DNA of 64,000 bases from Phyllobacterium sp. 628 (GTDB lineage Bacteria; Pseudomonadota; Alphaproteobacteria; Rhizobiales; Rhizobiaceae): assembly GCF_014189505.1 (NCBI RefSeq), contig NZ_CP050303.1:372001-436000 (forward strand), given 5' to 3'. The translations under genes were made by a program, and so were the position numbers. Below are positions 25,581 through 35,189 of the stretch, in pieces; position 1 is the stretch's first letter; each line of letters opens with the position of its first letter. The notes under the pieces were generated by a model, which was given only the letters and a program-made list of their open reading frames with translations, was not told where the DNA came from and ran no database searches.

Positions 25581-27180
25581 CTACTCGGGCCAGAATGGAG
25601 CAGTTCGTTTGAACTTTCGCCATTCCCGTGTAAGCGGTTCAGCACTGCTCTGCTCAAGATGCCCTTGCCAACCGATTACCGCTCCAATAGCCCGGTGTGC
25701 GGCAGCGTCCTGCACCTGTTCCTGCAGCAATGGAAGAAGCGCTCGTGTGCTTCTGATGTCATTGGCTTCGCCGAGCAGATCCTGCAATTTGGACAATCTC
25801 TTGAGGTATTTTTTCGGCCATTTTCCTGCCCGGGAAAATGGGCAGGAAAAACTCGGAAGCATATCGCAAATTCTTCAGAGTGAGCCGTAGCTTATGACGC
25901 TCCTCCGAGCGAAGATCACGAAAAGCGCGCCCTCGCTTGAGGGCCTTTTGTTCCAGTCGATTAAGAATCCGGACGGCCAGGTTTGCCACAGGCTCGGTCA
26001 GTACTTTCAAATCGTTGCTGGTGACATCGGTGCGCCAGCTTTTCTTCTCGATGACAAGTCCCAAAGACAATAAAAACCGATTGGTCTGCGGATCGGCAAC
26101 AGCATCCTGAACGGCGCGGTAGCTTTGCTCCTGCAAAAGCGTGGTTGCAGTTCGCAACGAGGCAATCTCAATATCTTGCAGATTGGCTCTTTCAACTGTT
26201 GAAAGCGTGGAATTGATAAAAACGTCCCAATTGCGGGCGGGGCCCAATGATTGTGCAAACCGTTTTGCCTGGGCGTCCAAAGCCAGCAGAGATGCCGCAT
26301 CCAACTCATGCCGTAGAAAATGCAATACGGTGCGCAGGCGCCGCAGGCCGACACGCAATTGGTGAATGCTCTCGGGCCCAAAACTGGCGTTTGCCTCAAA
26401 CAGATTACCCAGCACCTGCTGTTGGCAATTCAACAGCAGCTTTGTGATGCCCTCATCAACGGTATCACCGCGCGCAAGTCCTGAAGGAACCGCCTTCACC
26501 GGCAATTGAGGGTTGCCCAGAGACAGCGCGTAGCCGCGTGCGGATTTGGTTTGCGTTTCAAGACACAGGGGTGAGACGTCCATCAGACTCAACCCAAATT
26601 GGTAAAGTGCCGCTGTATTCCCGCTCTTCAGTTCCAGTTCAATTTCAGACAGAGTGGATTTGTTCGTGTCCACCTCTATGAAACCATCGTCAAACGCCAT
26701 TTCGACTTGTCCATCCGGCAAATCGATCATCAGCAGATGCCGTCGTACTTTTGTGATGAACACCGGTATGAGTTGTGCGGCATCAACTGTGTCGAATGGC
26801 GAACCAATGTCCGCAACCGGCATTACGGTCAGGTCCGGTGCCATACCTGCAACAGCCGCTTCCCATTCAAGCCGCGACAGCGAACCATTAACAGCCGCAC
26901 GTTTGACAGTCTGAACATATTGTTTACCCGCCTTGCGAACACGCAGCGACAAACCAGCATTGAACAACGTGTGATCTGCCGTGTCGTAATACGTCGCTTC
27001 AAGTTTGCGGATTATTCCCTTGTTCCGGGCAGCCAACTGAACGGGAGCTGACATTCGAACAAGATCAAGTGCGCCAGGAGAGGCACGAAGTTTTAGTTCG
27101 ACTTCAATCGGTGCAACCACAGAATTATCATGGATTGCTTCATTATCATTTCCCTGAGCCAAAACTGCCACCACAAGCAT
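25581..27180 (-). pseudogene. CYTH-CHAD domain protein (inorganic triphosphatase-like), frameshifted
   Basis: The N-terminal CYTH domain starts VELKLRASPG (ExExK-like) and should bind and cleave triphosphate. The C-terminal CHAD helical domain (from about residue 230, HQLRVGLRRLRTVLHFLR) binds polyphosphate. As written, the frame from ATG 27180 ends at 25759, in the middle of CHAD. Removing one base from the run of six T at 25809-25814 joins it to the downstream frame (YLKRLSKLQDLLGEANDI), which ends at 25581. This gives 532 aa and a complete CHAD domain. An indel error is as likely as a true mutation. No CYTH-linked partner gene is adjacent. Confidence 0.85.
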
Positions 27181-27378
27181 TCCTGCCTTTCACGCGCTAC
27201 TGAACGCAACGGAACTCTTTTCGCGCAACATTACCCTGACATGCTCTGTCATGTCAGTATTACATTTCACCCTTAAGCCATTCTGGAAAGGTCTCTTTGG
27301 ACGATTCCGGAACAGTTCATACGTCCCGAACATCAAAATTGAGGCTACCCCTTAAATATAGTGTCAAAGGATTCCTCC

Positions 27379-28872
27379 ATGCATCGTCTGTCTTCAGTCG
27401 CTTTGCGATTGTTTGGTGCCGCATTGGCCGCTTCGGTCGCTAGCATACCCGTCGCGGCAATTGCTGAAAATTCAGTTGCTGTTGGAAGTTCGACACTCGT
27501 CAATAAAGGCTTAGTGGGGGTTGGACGCATTCCCGCAAACCAGCGTGACAAGTTCGGCGAAACCTTTGGCTCCGGCTCGGGCATGGCAATGGATCCGGCA
27601 ACATGGATTCGCGATGGAGACAATTACAAAGGCACAATGCTGCTGCTGCCGGACCGTGGATACAATTCCGTCGGCACCACTGATTACCGGCCGCGTATCA
27701 ATACGCTTGCTATACAGTTTGCTCCCGTTGCACCCGGCGCCGTTCCCTCAGCCGACAAGCAGCAATCCGGCGTAGATGCAAAGCTCACCGATTCCATGTT
27801 GCTCGTCGATGACAAGGGCGGCGATACAACCGGTCTCGACCCGGAGTCCGACGTTCGTGCAGCAAGTGGCGATTTCCCGATCCTTCCACAGGCGAAGAAC
27901 GGCAAGATCGCACTTGATAATGAAGCGATCGTTCGCCTTAGCGATGGTTCAATGTTGATCAGCGACGAATATGGCCCGAATATCTATCGCTTTTCCGCCG
28001 AGGGTCGCATGTTGTCCGCTACCCAGCCGCCTGCAGCATTGGTACCCATGCGCCACGGCAAACCAAACTTCGCATCAAACAATCCTGGTCCAGGGGCCCA
28101 GGCACCTGACCCAAAAGACCCGGATAACGGGCGCCAGAATAATCAGGGCCTTGAAGGCATGGCTCTGACGCCTGACGGCAAATTCCTCATTGCCGTTCTG
28201 CAATCAGCTCCCCGGCAGGATGGTGGTGACTCAAGTTCGACGCGCCAGAATACAAGAGCGCTCATTTACGATGCGGCTGACCCAGCTCATCTCAAGCTGG
28301 TGCATGAATATGTCGTGCCATTGCCAGTTTTCACCAATGCCAAGGGCAAGAAGGCTGTTGCGGCACAGAGCGAGATCGTCGCGCTCTCTGACCATTCGTT
28401 TCTGATGCTGGCACGTGACAGCAACAACGGTTATGGCTTGGAGGGCGACACGTCGCTTTATCGCAATATCACGGTCGTCGATACATCTGCTGCGACGGAC
28501 ATTGCCGGCGGCGCATTCGATGCCGACAAAGCCGTGGCTCCTAAAGGTGTACTCGATCCATCCGTAACGCCGGCAACATTGACACCGTTCATCGACATCA
28601 ATGACAGCGCAAGTCTGGCACGTTTCGGCCTGCACAATGGCGCACCGAACGACCGCAACAATCTTTCGGAAAAATGGGAAGCCATGTCGCTGGTCAGCGT
28701 TCTCGATCCAAAACTGCCTGATGATTATTTCCTGTTCCTCGCCAATGACAATGACTTCCTGACACAGGATGGTTTTCAGGTTGGCGCGAGTTACAAGGGT
28801 GATGGCGGCGCCGATGTAGACACGATGTTTCAGGTCTATCAGGTAACGATCCCCGGCCTCGCAGCGAAATAA
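27379..28872 (+). CDS. secreted esterase-like protein of the phytase-like family
   Basis: The 497-aa protein has a signal peptide (about residues 1-29, ending AIAE). A beta-propeller-like fold follows, with motifs LLLPDRGYNS, GLDPESDVRA, LSDEYGPNIYRF-like LISDEYGPNIYRF, GLEGMALTPDGKFLIAVLQS and NNLSEKWEAMSL. These fit the 'esterase-like activity of phytase' family, periplasmic proteins whose substrates are mostly undefined. The ATG at 27379 is preferred over GTG 27361. It is monocistronic, with a strong hairpin after it. Confidence 0.82.
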   Translation: MHRLSSVALRLFGAALAASVASIPVAAIAENSVAVGSSTLVNKGLVGVGRIPANQRDKFGETFGSGSGMAMDPATWIRDGDNYKGTMLLLPDRGYNSVGTTDYRPRINTLAIQFAPVAPGAVPSADKQQSGVDAKLTDSMLLVDDKGGDTTGLDPESDVRAASGDFPILPQAKNGKIALDNEAIVRLSDGSMLISDEYGPNIYRFSAEGRMLSATQPPAALVPMRHGKPNFASNNPGPGAQAPDPKDPDNGRQNNQGLEGMALTPDGKFLIAVLQSAPRQDGGDSSSTRQNTRALIYDAADPAHLKLVHEYVVPLPVFTNAKGKKAVAAQSEIVALSDHSFLMLARDSNNGYGLEGDTSLYRNITVVDTSAATDIAGGAFDADKAVAPKGVLDPSVTPATLTPFIDINDSASLARFGLHNGAPNDRNNLSEKWEAMSLVSVLDPKLPDDYFLFLANDNDFLTQDGFQVGASYKGDGGADVDTMFQVYQVTIPGLAAK

Positions 28873-28882
28873 TGAGAGGTAG

Positions 28883-28913
28883 CAGCCAGCGGTGAAAACA
28901 CAGCCGCTGGCTG
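28883..28913 (+). terminator. hairpin after the phytase-like gene
   Basis: CAGCCAGCGG (28883-28892) pairs perfectly with CCGCTGGCTG (28904-28913) over an 11-base loop, 11 bp after the stop codon. The T-run is weak (CCCTTT). Confidence 0.65.
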
Positions 28914-28995
28914 TACCCTTTGAGAATATGGCGGGTTACGAGCACATCCTCTGTGGTACACCTGAAGAAGTCTGCACCACATACGAGGACCCGCC

Positions 28996-29514
28996 ATGCT
29001 TCGCCTGATACTTCTCCGTCATGCCAAATCCGATTGGCCTGACAATACCGACGATCACGAGCGCCCACTCGCGAAGCGTGGCAGGCAAGCAAGCCCGTTG
29101 ATGGGCGCTTACATGAATCGGGAAAGACTTCGGCCAAACATAGCTATCGTTTCTACCGCGCGCCGGACACAAGAAACGTGGGAAATTACCCGCCTTGCCT
29201 TCACCCACAATATTTCTCAACAAGACGAACCACGCATTTATGAGGCATCGGCCTCTGATATCCTTCATGTCATTCACGAAACGGACGTGACGGCTCAAAC
29301 TTTACTGATTGTAGGGCATAATCCCGGATTGCAGGATCTTGCCCTTTATCTCATTGAAAAAGGGCATCAAGCCGACCTGCTCGGACTTGCCAATAAATAT
29401 CCGACAGCAGCACTTGCCGTTATCGATTTCGATGTTGACAGGTGGAACCAACTCTCGAAATCCGCTGGGACACTCGAGCGGTTTGTAACGCCGGGAACCG
29501 TCGGCGATATCTGA
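28996..29514 (+). CDS. sixA: SixA-type phosphohistidine phosphatase
   Basis: The 172-aa histidine phosphatase superfamily protein has the catalytic LLRHAKSDW (His9 region), DHERPLAKRG, STARRTQETW and a second histidine in VGHNPGLQDLAL. This is the SixA arrangement. Such enzymes dephosphorylate histidine phosphotransfer domains or PTS proteins in the cytoplasm. It could modulate a phosphorelay; no obvious partner lies beside it. Confidence 0.88.
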   Translation: MLRLILLRHAKSDWPDNTDDHERPLAKRGRQASPLMGAYMNRERLRPNIAIVSTARRTQETWEITRLAFTHNISQQDEPRIYEASASDILHVIHETDVTAQTLLIVGHNPGLQDLALYLIEKGHQADLLGLANKYPTAALAVIDFDVDRWNQLSKSAGTLERFVTPGTVGDI

Positions 29515-29582
29515 CGCCTCTGTCCTTCGTACCCACCACCGGACAAAGGAAATGCTTCAGGATTGATTTTCTGTTGTTGATT

Positions 29583-29840
29583 ATGACAGATATTTTACGA
29601 ATATGTGACGGGACGTTTTACATTAACCAGCAATCGGATGTCCCTATGCGCCTTAGAGAACTTCAGGAAATCAGATACGAAGAGGAGACTGCAAACCTCA
29701 AGCTTTCCGGTTTGAACCCCTTCAAGGAAGCTAAAAGCGTCAATATCTCCATCGACAATCCCGAAGCATTTCTCAACGCGATCAAGACCGCCCTCGCCGA
29801 CCCCGATGGCAAACCGGTTAAATTCGGCAAGGGTAAATAA
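29583..29840 (+). CDS. hypothetical 85-aa protein
   Basis: A small soluble frame starting MTDILRICDGTF. A mixed beta/helix pattern and a helix FLNAIKTALADP near the C-terminus suggest a folded mini-domain. The ribosome binding site is poor at this ATG; another ATG at 29646 gives 64 aa. The frame is open and in the same direction as sixA, 68 bp behind it. I recognise no family. Confidence 0.45.
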   Translation: MTDILRICDGTFYINQQSDVPMRLRELQEIRYEEETANLKLSGLNPFKEAKSVNISIDNPEAFLNAIKTALADPDGKPVKFGKGK

Positions 29841-29847
29841 GCGCGCG

Positions 29848-31089
29848 CTACATGCGCGCCGCGACGCACGAAAATGAGTGGCGCTTCAACTGCAAGCAGG
29901 CGGCCGTCGCGGCTTGTGCATCTCCAAACCCACCAAATCTCACGCGGTAAAACTGCTTTCCCTGTTTTGCAGCTGGTTCAATATATCCCTTTGCGTCAGG
30001 CAAAATCGACTGAACATAAGATTTGGCCTTGCTCAACAATTGATTGGCACCGGCGCGCGTATCGACGGCTCCAATCTGGACGTTCCATTGACCCGTCGTT
30101 GTGAGAGGTTGCAGCCCGCCATCACCCTGCTCGATGGTTGATTCATCAATCATATCAGCGATACCGGGTTTGCGCTGGACAGCCTTCGTGACCCTGTCGG
30201 CAAACTGTGGAACGGGAACAGCCGTCGCAACAGGTACACTACCCGGCTGGACACCATTGCTCGCCATCGGCATGTACTGGGTCAGAAGTTGTGCCATCCG
30301 GTCATCACGAGACCTCCCGGTTTTGCCTCCAAGTACGACACCGACGATATGGCGATTGTTATCGGTAAATGAGGATACCAGATTGAAGCCCGCAGCATCG
30401 GTGTAACCGGTTTTGATCCCATCCACACCCGCATACCGGTACATCAAATTATTGTGGCCATTGATCTGCTTGCCACGGAAAACGAAGGACCGCTGCGAGA
30501 ACAGGCCATACTCCTTGGGGAAATCCCGCATGACGGCCACGCCGAGAACCGCCATATCCCGCGCTGTCGTCGTCTGCCCTTTTTCCGTCAACCCCGACGC
30601 ATTGCGGAACACGGTATCGCGCAGACCAAGCTGGCGCGCACGCTGAGTCATTTGCTGCCCAAAAGCCGCTTCTGTCTTGGCAAGATGTTCGCCCATTGCC
30701 GCAGCGGCATCGTTGGCGGACAGAATGATCATACCGTCAACCGCTTCGCGCACGCTCAGAGTGTCTCCCGGACGCAGCCAGAGTTTTGCCGGAATCTTGC
30801 GGGCCGCATTGGCAGACACGTTAATTCTATCGTCCCAGTTGAGCTTACCCTTCTTGATAGCCTCAAAGGTCAAATACAGTGTCATCATCTTTGCCAGCGA
30901 CGCCGGGCCGTGCGGAACATTGGCATTGCTTTGACCCAGCACGTTTCCAGTTGGCACGTCGAGTACAAGCCAAGGCTGGTCCACAGCTTGTGCATGCGCG
31001 GCAGCTCCGATTGCCAAGCTGCCAATGCATGCAACCAGCACCATTCTCAAAGAGCGTAAAAACCCTTGATGAACACAATGAAACGGCAT
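29848..31089 (-). CDS. D-alanyl-D-alanine carboxypeptidase with C-terminal SPOR domain
   Basis: The 413-aa periplasmic penicillin-binding protein has a signal peptide (about residues 1-33). The peptidase S11 motifs are S64-L-A-K67, S124-A-N126 and K226-T-G. It removes the terminal D-alanine from peptidoglycan stem peptides. A proline-rich linker leads to a SPOR domain (about 330-413, WNVQIGAVDT to the end). SPOR domains bind denuded glycan and often place proteins at the division site. An AGGAGAG ribosome binding site precedes the ATG. It is divergent from the phosphoesterase-ABC operon. The DacA/DacC-type plus SPOR layout is known in this order. Confidence 0.9.
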   Translation of the reverse strand: MPFHCVHQGFLRSLRMVLVACIGSLAIGAAAHAQAVDQPWLVLDVPTGNVLGQSNANVPHGPASLAKMMTLYLTFEAIKKGKLNWDDRINVSANAARKIPAKLWLRPGDTLSVREAVDGMIILSANDAAAAMGEHLAKTEAAFGQQMTQRARQLGLRDTVFRNASGLTEKGQTTTARDMAVLGVAVMRDFPKEYGLFSQRSFVFRGKQINGHNNLMYRYAGVDGIKTGYTDAAGFNLVSSFTDNNRHIVGVVLGGKTGRSRDDRMAQLLTQYMPMASNGVQPGSVPVATAVPVPQFADRVTKAVQRKPGIADMIDESTIEQGDGGLQPLTTTGQWNVQIGAVDTRAGANQLLSKAKSYVQSILPDAKGYIEPAAKQGKQFYRVRFGGFGDAQAATAACLQLKRHSFSCVAARM

Positions 31090-31406
31090 TCCGCTCTCCT
31101 ATCGAGAAAACATGCAAAGGGTCAGATCAACGGCAACTGGCTGAAGTCTTAAGGCTACTTAAACCCAGGTTGATAAGGCGTAAACAATCATGGTGAACGA
31201 GCGATTATCCATCAATCATTCATCCGCCCCTATTCGGGCTTCCTTTATCGTTGTCCAGTTTGCCCGGACGTTCATCGAATTGTCACCGGCATGAAACGCA
31301 GCTGTCACAGACCAAGCCTATGAAGACCCCGCGCAAGCTTGGGTTGAAACCAGCTTGTCTGCCGCAATCCGCGACCCGACAATTCGATTTTGAAGAGAGA
31401 TATCCC
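31090..31406. other. 317-bp divergent promoter region
   Basis: It lies between the carboxypeptidase (minus) and the phosphoesterase (plus). It should contain both promoters. I see no convincing operator, RNA or hairpin. The open frame continues upstream of the chosen GTG to 31251, but without a good ribosome binding site. Confidence 0.5.
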
Positions 31407-32243
31407 GTGCGGATCATCCAGATTACTGACACTCACCTCAGCCCGTCCAAACCGCATTTCAATGCGAACTGGTCGCCCTTGGCGCAATGGGTCGCGGATC
31501 AAAAGCCGGATCTGGTCATCCATACCGGCGATCTTTCTGTAGACGGGGCGGATATTGAGGATGACCTCGCATTCTCCGCCAATTTGCTGAACCAACTTTC
31601 AGTACAGGTGCTTTGCCTGCCCGGAAATCACGATATCGGTCATATGCCCGGGAGTGCACAGCCCGTGAACGCGACGCGGATAGACCGTTGGCGCGAAATG
31701 GTGGGACCGGACCGTTGGACCTATGACACGGATAAATGGCGGCTCATCGGACTCAATAGCCTCATTCTGGGCAATGACAGTCTGGAAGAAGAAGAGCAGT
31801 TCGACTGGCTTGAAGATGCCCTTGGCGAAGCGGAGACGCGCCAGATTGCTATCTTTGCGCACAAGCCGCTTTTTGTCGATGCGGCTGATGAAGGCGAAAC
31901 CGGCTATTGGAGCGTTCGCCCTACTCCGCGCAAGAGGCTTCTTGATCTTTTTGAAGAATATGAGGTCGCGCTGCATGCCAGTGGGCATCTGCATCGCGGC
32001 TGGCAAGGCACACACAACAATACCGGGCTTGTCTGGGCGCCAGCATCCTCCTTTACAGTCGGCGATATGGAACGTGATATGCCCGGCGAGCGTATTCTTG
32101 GTGCCGCGATTCACACCCTGACTGACAGGGTAAAAAGCGAGATCGTAGAGATCGATGCCCTCTCTCGTTTCGTGCTCGATGATGTCATTGAAGAAGTCTA
32201 TCCGCGTGCACCCAAGGCGCAGCCGGCGGAGATAACCGCATGA
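31407..32243 (+). CDS. calcineurin-like metallophosphoesterase (phosphodiesterase type)
   Basis: The cytoplasmic phosphoesterase has the full metal-site set: D8-x-H10 (ITDTH), GD42, GNHD (74-76), H152 (FAHKP) and GHLH (193-196). This is the CpdA/cyclic-nucleotide and glycerophosphodiester phosphodiesterase group. I chose GTG 31407, with GAAGAGAG 8 bases upstream, so the protein starts MRIIQITDTH; in-frame ATG 31320 would add 29 residues. Its stop overlaps the ABC ATPase start (ATGA at 32240), so it is made with a Ugp-type importer. It probably hydrolyses the imported phosphodiester or a derived compound. Confidence 0.82.
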   Translation: MRIIQITDTHLSPSKPHFNANWSPLAQWVADQKPDLVIHTGDLSVDGADIEDDLAFSANLLNQLSVQVLCLPGNHDIGHMPGSAQPVNATRIDRWREMVGPDRWTYDTDKWRLIGLNSLILGNDSLEEEEQFDWLEDALGEAETRQIAIFAHKPLFVDAADEGETGYWSVRPTPRKRLLDLFEEYEVALHASGHLHRGWQGTHNNTGLVWAPASSFTVGDMERDMPGERILGAAIHTLTDRVKSEIVEIDALSRFVLDDVIEEVYPRAPKAQPAEITA

Positions 32244-33394
32244 GTGCGTTCGCCCTCAGGAATATTTCCAAATCCTACGGCGCGAACAGCATCCTGAACG
32301 ATGTCAGTATTGAAGCCGAAGAAGGAGAGTTTATTGCCTTGGTCGGCCCGTCGGGCTGCGGAAAAAGCACCTTGCTGCGCATTGCTGCTGGTCTCGACCA
32401 CGGCGATACCGGCAGCATCTGGATGGGTGACCGCGAGATCACAGCTATCCATCCCGCTGATCGCAATGTGGCGATGGTTTTCCAATCCTATGCGCTGTAT
32501 CCGCATCTGACTGCCGAGCAAAATATTGCCGTTCCACTCGCCATGCGCAATCTTTCCACCTTGCAGCGCATGCCATTCCTTGGCCGCTTCGTCTCGGGCA
32601 GACGCACTGCACAGGCCGGCATCAAACAGCAAGTACTGACCACCGCAACAAGCCTACAGATCGACCATCTCCTTGACCGCAAGCCGGGACAGATGTCCGG
32701 CGGCCAGCGGCAGCGTGTCGCTCTGGCCCGGGCGCTCGTGCGGCAACCCGGTGTCTTCCTGATGGACGAACCGCTTTCCAATCTTGATGCCAATCTGCGC
32801 GTGCACACGCGTGCCGAGATTGTTGATCTGCATCGGCGGGCTGGCGTTCCCACCATATACGTTACCCATGACCAATCCGAAGCACTCAGCATGGCTGACC
32901 GTGTTGCCGTGATGATGGGCGGCAAGGTGCTGCAGTTCGATTCACCGGCAAGTATCTATGATGATCCGCGCCATATTGAAGTTGCCAAATTCGTCGGCAG
33001 TCCCCGTATCAATATCATCAACGCCATCACGTCCGAGAACGGCGCAGTCATTCTGGCTGGCAAAACTGTGGCGGAAGGCGTTACCGGACCAGTCGGCACG
33101 CCGATTCAGCTGGCAATCAGGCCCGAACGCATAAAGCTGCGCTCCGCCAGCGCAAAGGGCATAGCGGCGACCATCTCGCGGTTGGAATTCCTTGGCTCCG
33201 AAGTGCTCGTTGCTACCCATGTGGCAGGCACCGAAGATGATCTTGTTGTCAAAGCTGTGCCTGCCGACATTGCGCATCTTGCAGCCGGAGCACCGGTTAC
33301 CCTGCAGATTGACAAGGATGCTTGTCTTATCTTTGGGCAGGATGGACTTCGTGTTCCCATGCGCACGCCGACAAGGATTGCGGTTGATGCGTGA
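32240..33394 (+). CDS. ABC importer ATPase, MalK/UgpC type
   Basis: The 384-aa protein has Walker A GPSGCGKST, the signature MSGGQRQRVALARAL, Walker B VFLMDEPLSNLD, the switch His (YVTHDQSEAL) and a C-terminal regulatory TOBE region (from about residue 240). This is the carbohydrate-uptake CUT1 subfamily. It powers the permeases encoded next. It overlaps both neighbours by a few bases. MalK-type ATPases can serve several permeases. Confidence 0.92.
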   Translation: MSAFALRNISKSYGANSILNDVSIEAEEGEFIALVGPSGCGKSTLLRIAAGLDHGDTGSIWMGDREITAIHPADRNVAMVFQSYALYPHLTAEQNIAVPLAMRNLSTLQRMPFLGRFVSGRRTAQAGIKQQVLTTATSLQIDHLLDRKPGQMSGGQRQRVALARALVRQPGVFLMDEPLSNLDANLRVHTRAEIVDLHRRAGVPTIYVTHDQSEALSMADRVAVMMGGKVLQFDSPASIYDDPRHIEVAKFVGSPRINIINAITSENGAVILAGKTVAEGVTGPVGTPIQLAIRPERIKLRSASAKGIAATISRLEFLGSEVLVATHVAGTEDDLVVKAVPADIAHLAAGAPVTLQIDKDACLIFGQDGLRVPMRTPTRIAVDA

Positions 33395-34331
33395 GATAGC
33401 GACGACCAGCCTTCTTCCGGACAACCGGTCTGTTGCAAGACAAGCGGCAATCCGTGCCGCCAAACGCGAGGAACGGGTTGCATGGCAGCTTGCCGCCCCG
33501 GCCATCACTCTCATCATCGTTCTGATCCTGCTGCCGACACTTGCGGTTTTCATTTTCAGTCTGACAAATTACGAACTTGGCTATGATGACTTCCAGTTTA
33601 TCGGGCTCGACAATTACATTGAACTGTTTGGTGACCGGACATTCCTGATCTCACTCAAGAATACTGCCATCTACACGGCAATCGTCACGCCATTTTCCGT
33701 GTTCATCGGGCTTGGTGTCGCCCTGCTGATTGAAGGCGAAACACGCGGCCGGGCATTCTTCCGCACAGTCTATTTCCTGCCTGTCGCTTCGCTGCTGGTC
33801 GCTATGGCAACCGTATTTCAGTATCTGCTTCATCCAACAATCGGTCCGGTCAATGCCATGCTTTCCATGGTCGGCATTGCAGGCCCAAACTGGCTTGGCA
33901 GCAGCAGCACAGTGCTTTTAAGCCTGGCGATTATCGGCATCTGGCAGTCCGTCAGTTTCAATATGGTCCTGTTTTTGGCGGGTCTGACCGCAATCCCGCG
34001 CGACCTTTACGCTGCAGCCGAAGTGGATGGTGCCAAAAGCAGCTGGGAGCGCTTTCGTCTGGTAACGTGGCCCATGCTGGGACCAACAACCCTGTTCGTC
34101 ACCACAATCAGCGTCATCAACGCTGTGAAAGTGTTCGAGACCGTCAAGACACTGACAGAGGGTGGCCCGAACAAAAGCTCGGAGGTCCTCCTCTGGACGA
34201 TCTATCAGGAAGGGTTCGTCTTTTTGCGGGTAGGTTATGCCTCGGCAATGACCGTCATTTTCCTGGCATTCCTGATCGTCCTGATGTTGGTGCAATACCG
34301 CGTTCTTGACAAACGAGTGCATTACACATGA
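33387..34331 (+). CDS. ABC importer permease, UgpA/MalF type
   Basis: The 314-aa, six-helix permease has an N-terminal cytoplasmic extension. The EAA loop reads LYAAAEVDGAKSSWERFRLVTWPML. I chose ATG 33387, with AAGGA upstream, overlapping the ATPase stop by 8 bases. It pairs with the permease at 34328 to form the channel of a CUT1-type sugar or glycerol-3-phosphate importer. Confidence 0.9.
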   Translation: MREIATTSLLPDNRSVARQAAIRAAKREERVAWQLAAPAITLIIVLILLPTLAVFIFSLTNYELGYDDFQFIGLDNYIELFGDRTFLISLKNTAIYTAIVTPFSVFIGLGVALLIEGETRGRAFFRTVYFLPVASLLVAMATVFQYLLHPTIGPVNAMLSMVGIAGPNWLGSSSTVLLSLAIIGIWQSVSFNMVLFLAGLTAIPRDLYAAAEVDGAKSSWERFRLVTWPMLGPTTLFVTTISVINAVKVFETVKTLTEGGPNKSSEVLLWTIYQEGFVFLRVGYASAMTVIFLAFLIVLMLVQYRVLDKRVHYT

Positions 34332-35164
34332 GACGCATCCCATTGTTTTCCATGCGCAACTTAAGGCTCGCAGTTCTATCAGCCGGAGCTTTGCTTTTCC
34401 TTGCGCCCTATATCTGGATGATTTCAACCGCTGCAAAATCACGTGAGGAAATCTTCTCTTCCTCGCTGACATTGCTGCCGCAACACTGGGCTCTGTGGGA
34501 AAATCTCGCCAAGGCTTTCTCACGCGTGCCCATGGGCCAACTCCTGCTCAACGGGTTGATCGTTTGCGCACTCATCTTCTTCTTTCAGGTGGTCATTGCG
34601 ATACCCTGCGCCTACGCCATGGCAAAGCTGAAATTTCGCGCAGCGCAGACCATGATGACACTTGTCATGCTCGGGCTCCTCATTCCAATCCATGCGACTG
34701 CGCTGCCGATCTATGTCGCACTCAACAAGGTCGGCATGCTCAACAGCTATTTTGCGCTGTCAGCTCCCTTCTTCATATCCGTCTTCGGCATATTTCTGTT
34801 TCTGCAATTCTTCCGGGCTATGCCAGACGATCTGATCGCTGCTGCCCGGCTTGATGGCATGTCCGAGCTCGCGATTGTCAATCGCGTCATCGTTCCCAAT
34901 GCTTGGCCGGCGGTAACCGCCTTTGCGATTTTTTCGGTCGTCGCGCACTGGAATGACCTGTTCTGGCCTCTCATCGTGATCACCGGAACCGAACGGGCGA
35001 CACCGCCGCTCGGCCTGCTGTTTTTCCGGGCTGCGGAAGCTGGCGACGATTACGGAGCGCTGATGGCTGCGACCCTCATCATTACCCTGCCGCTTGTCGC
35101 AGCATTTCTGCTCGCACAACGGCGTTTCATCGAAGGCATAACTCTCACCGGCCTCAAAGGCTGA
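34328..35164 (+). CDS. ABC importer permease, UgpE/MalG type
   Basis: The 278-aa, six-helix permease has the EAA loop LIAAARLDGMSELAIVNRVIVPNAWP and ends LTGLKG, typical of MalG-type proteins. The ATG overlaps the previous gene (ATGA). It forms the second half of the transmembrane channel. Confidence 0.9.
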   Translation: MRRIPLFSMRNLRLAVLSAGALLFLAPYIWMISTAAKSREEIFSSSLTLLPQHWALWENLAKAFSRVPMGQLLLNGLIVCALIFFFQVVIAIPCAYAMAKLKFRAAQTMMTLVMLGLLIPIHATALPIYVALNKVGMLNSYFALSAPFFISVFGIFLFLQFFRAMPDDLIAAARLDGMSELAIVNRVIVPNAWPAVTAFAIFSVVAHWNDLFWPLIVITGTERATPPLGLLFFRAAEAGDDYGALMAATLIITLPLVAAFLLAQRRFIEGITLTGLKG

Positions 35165-35189
35165 CCTTTCCCAAGACCAGGAGATAACA

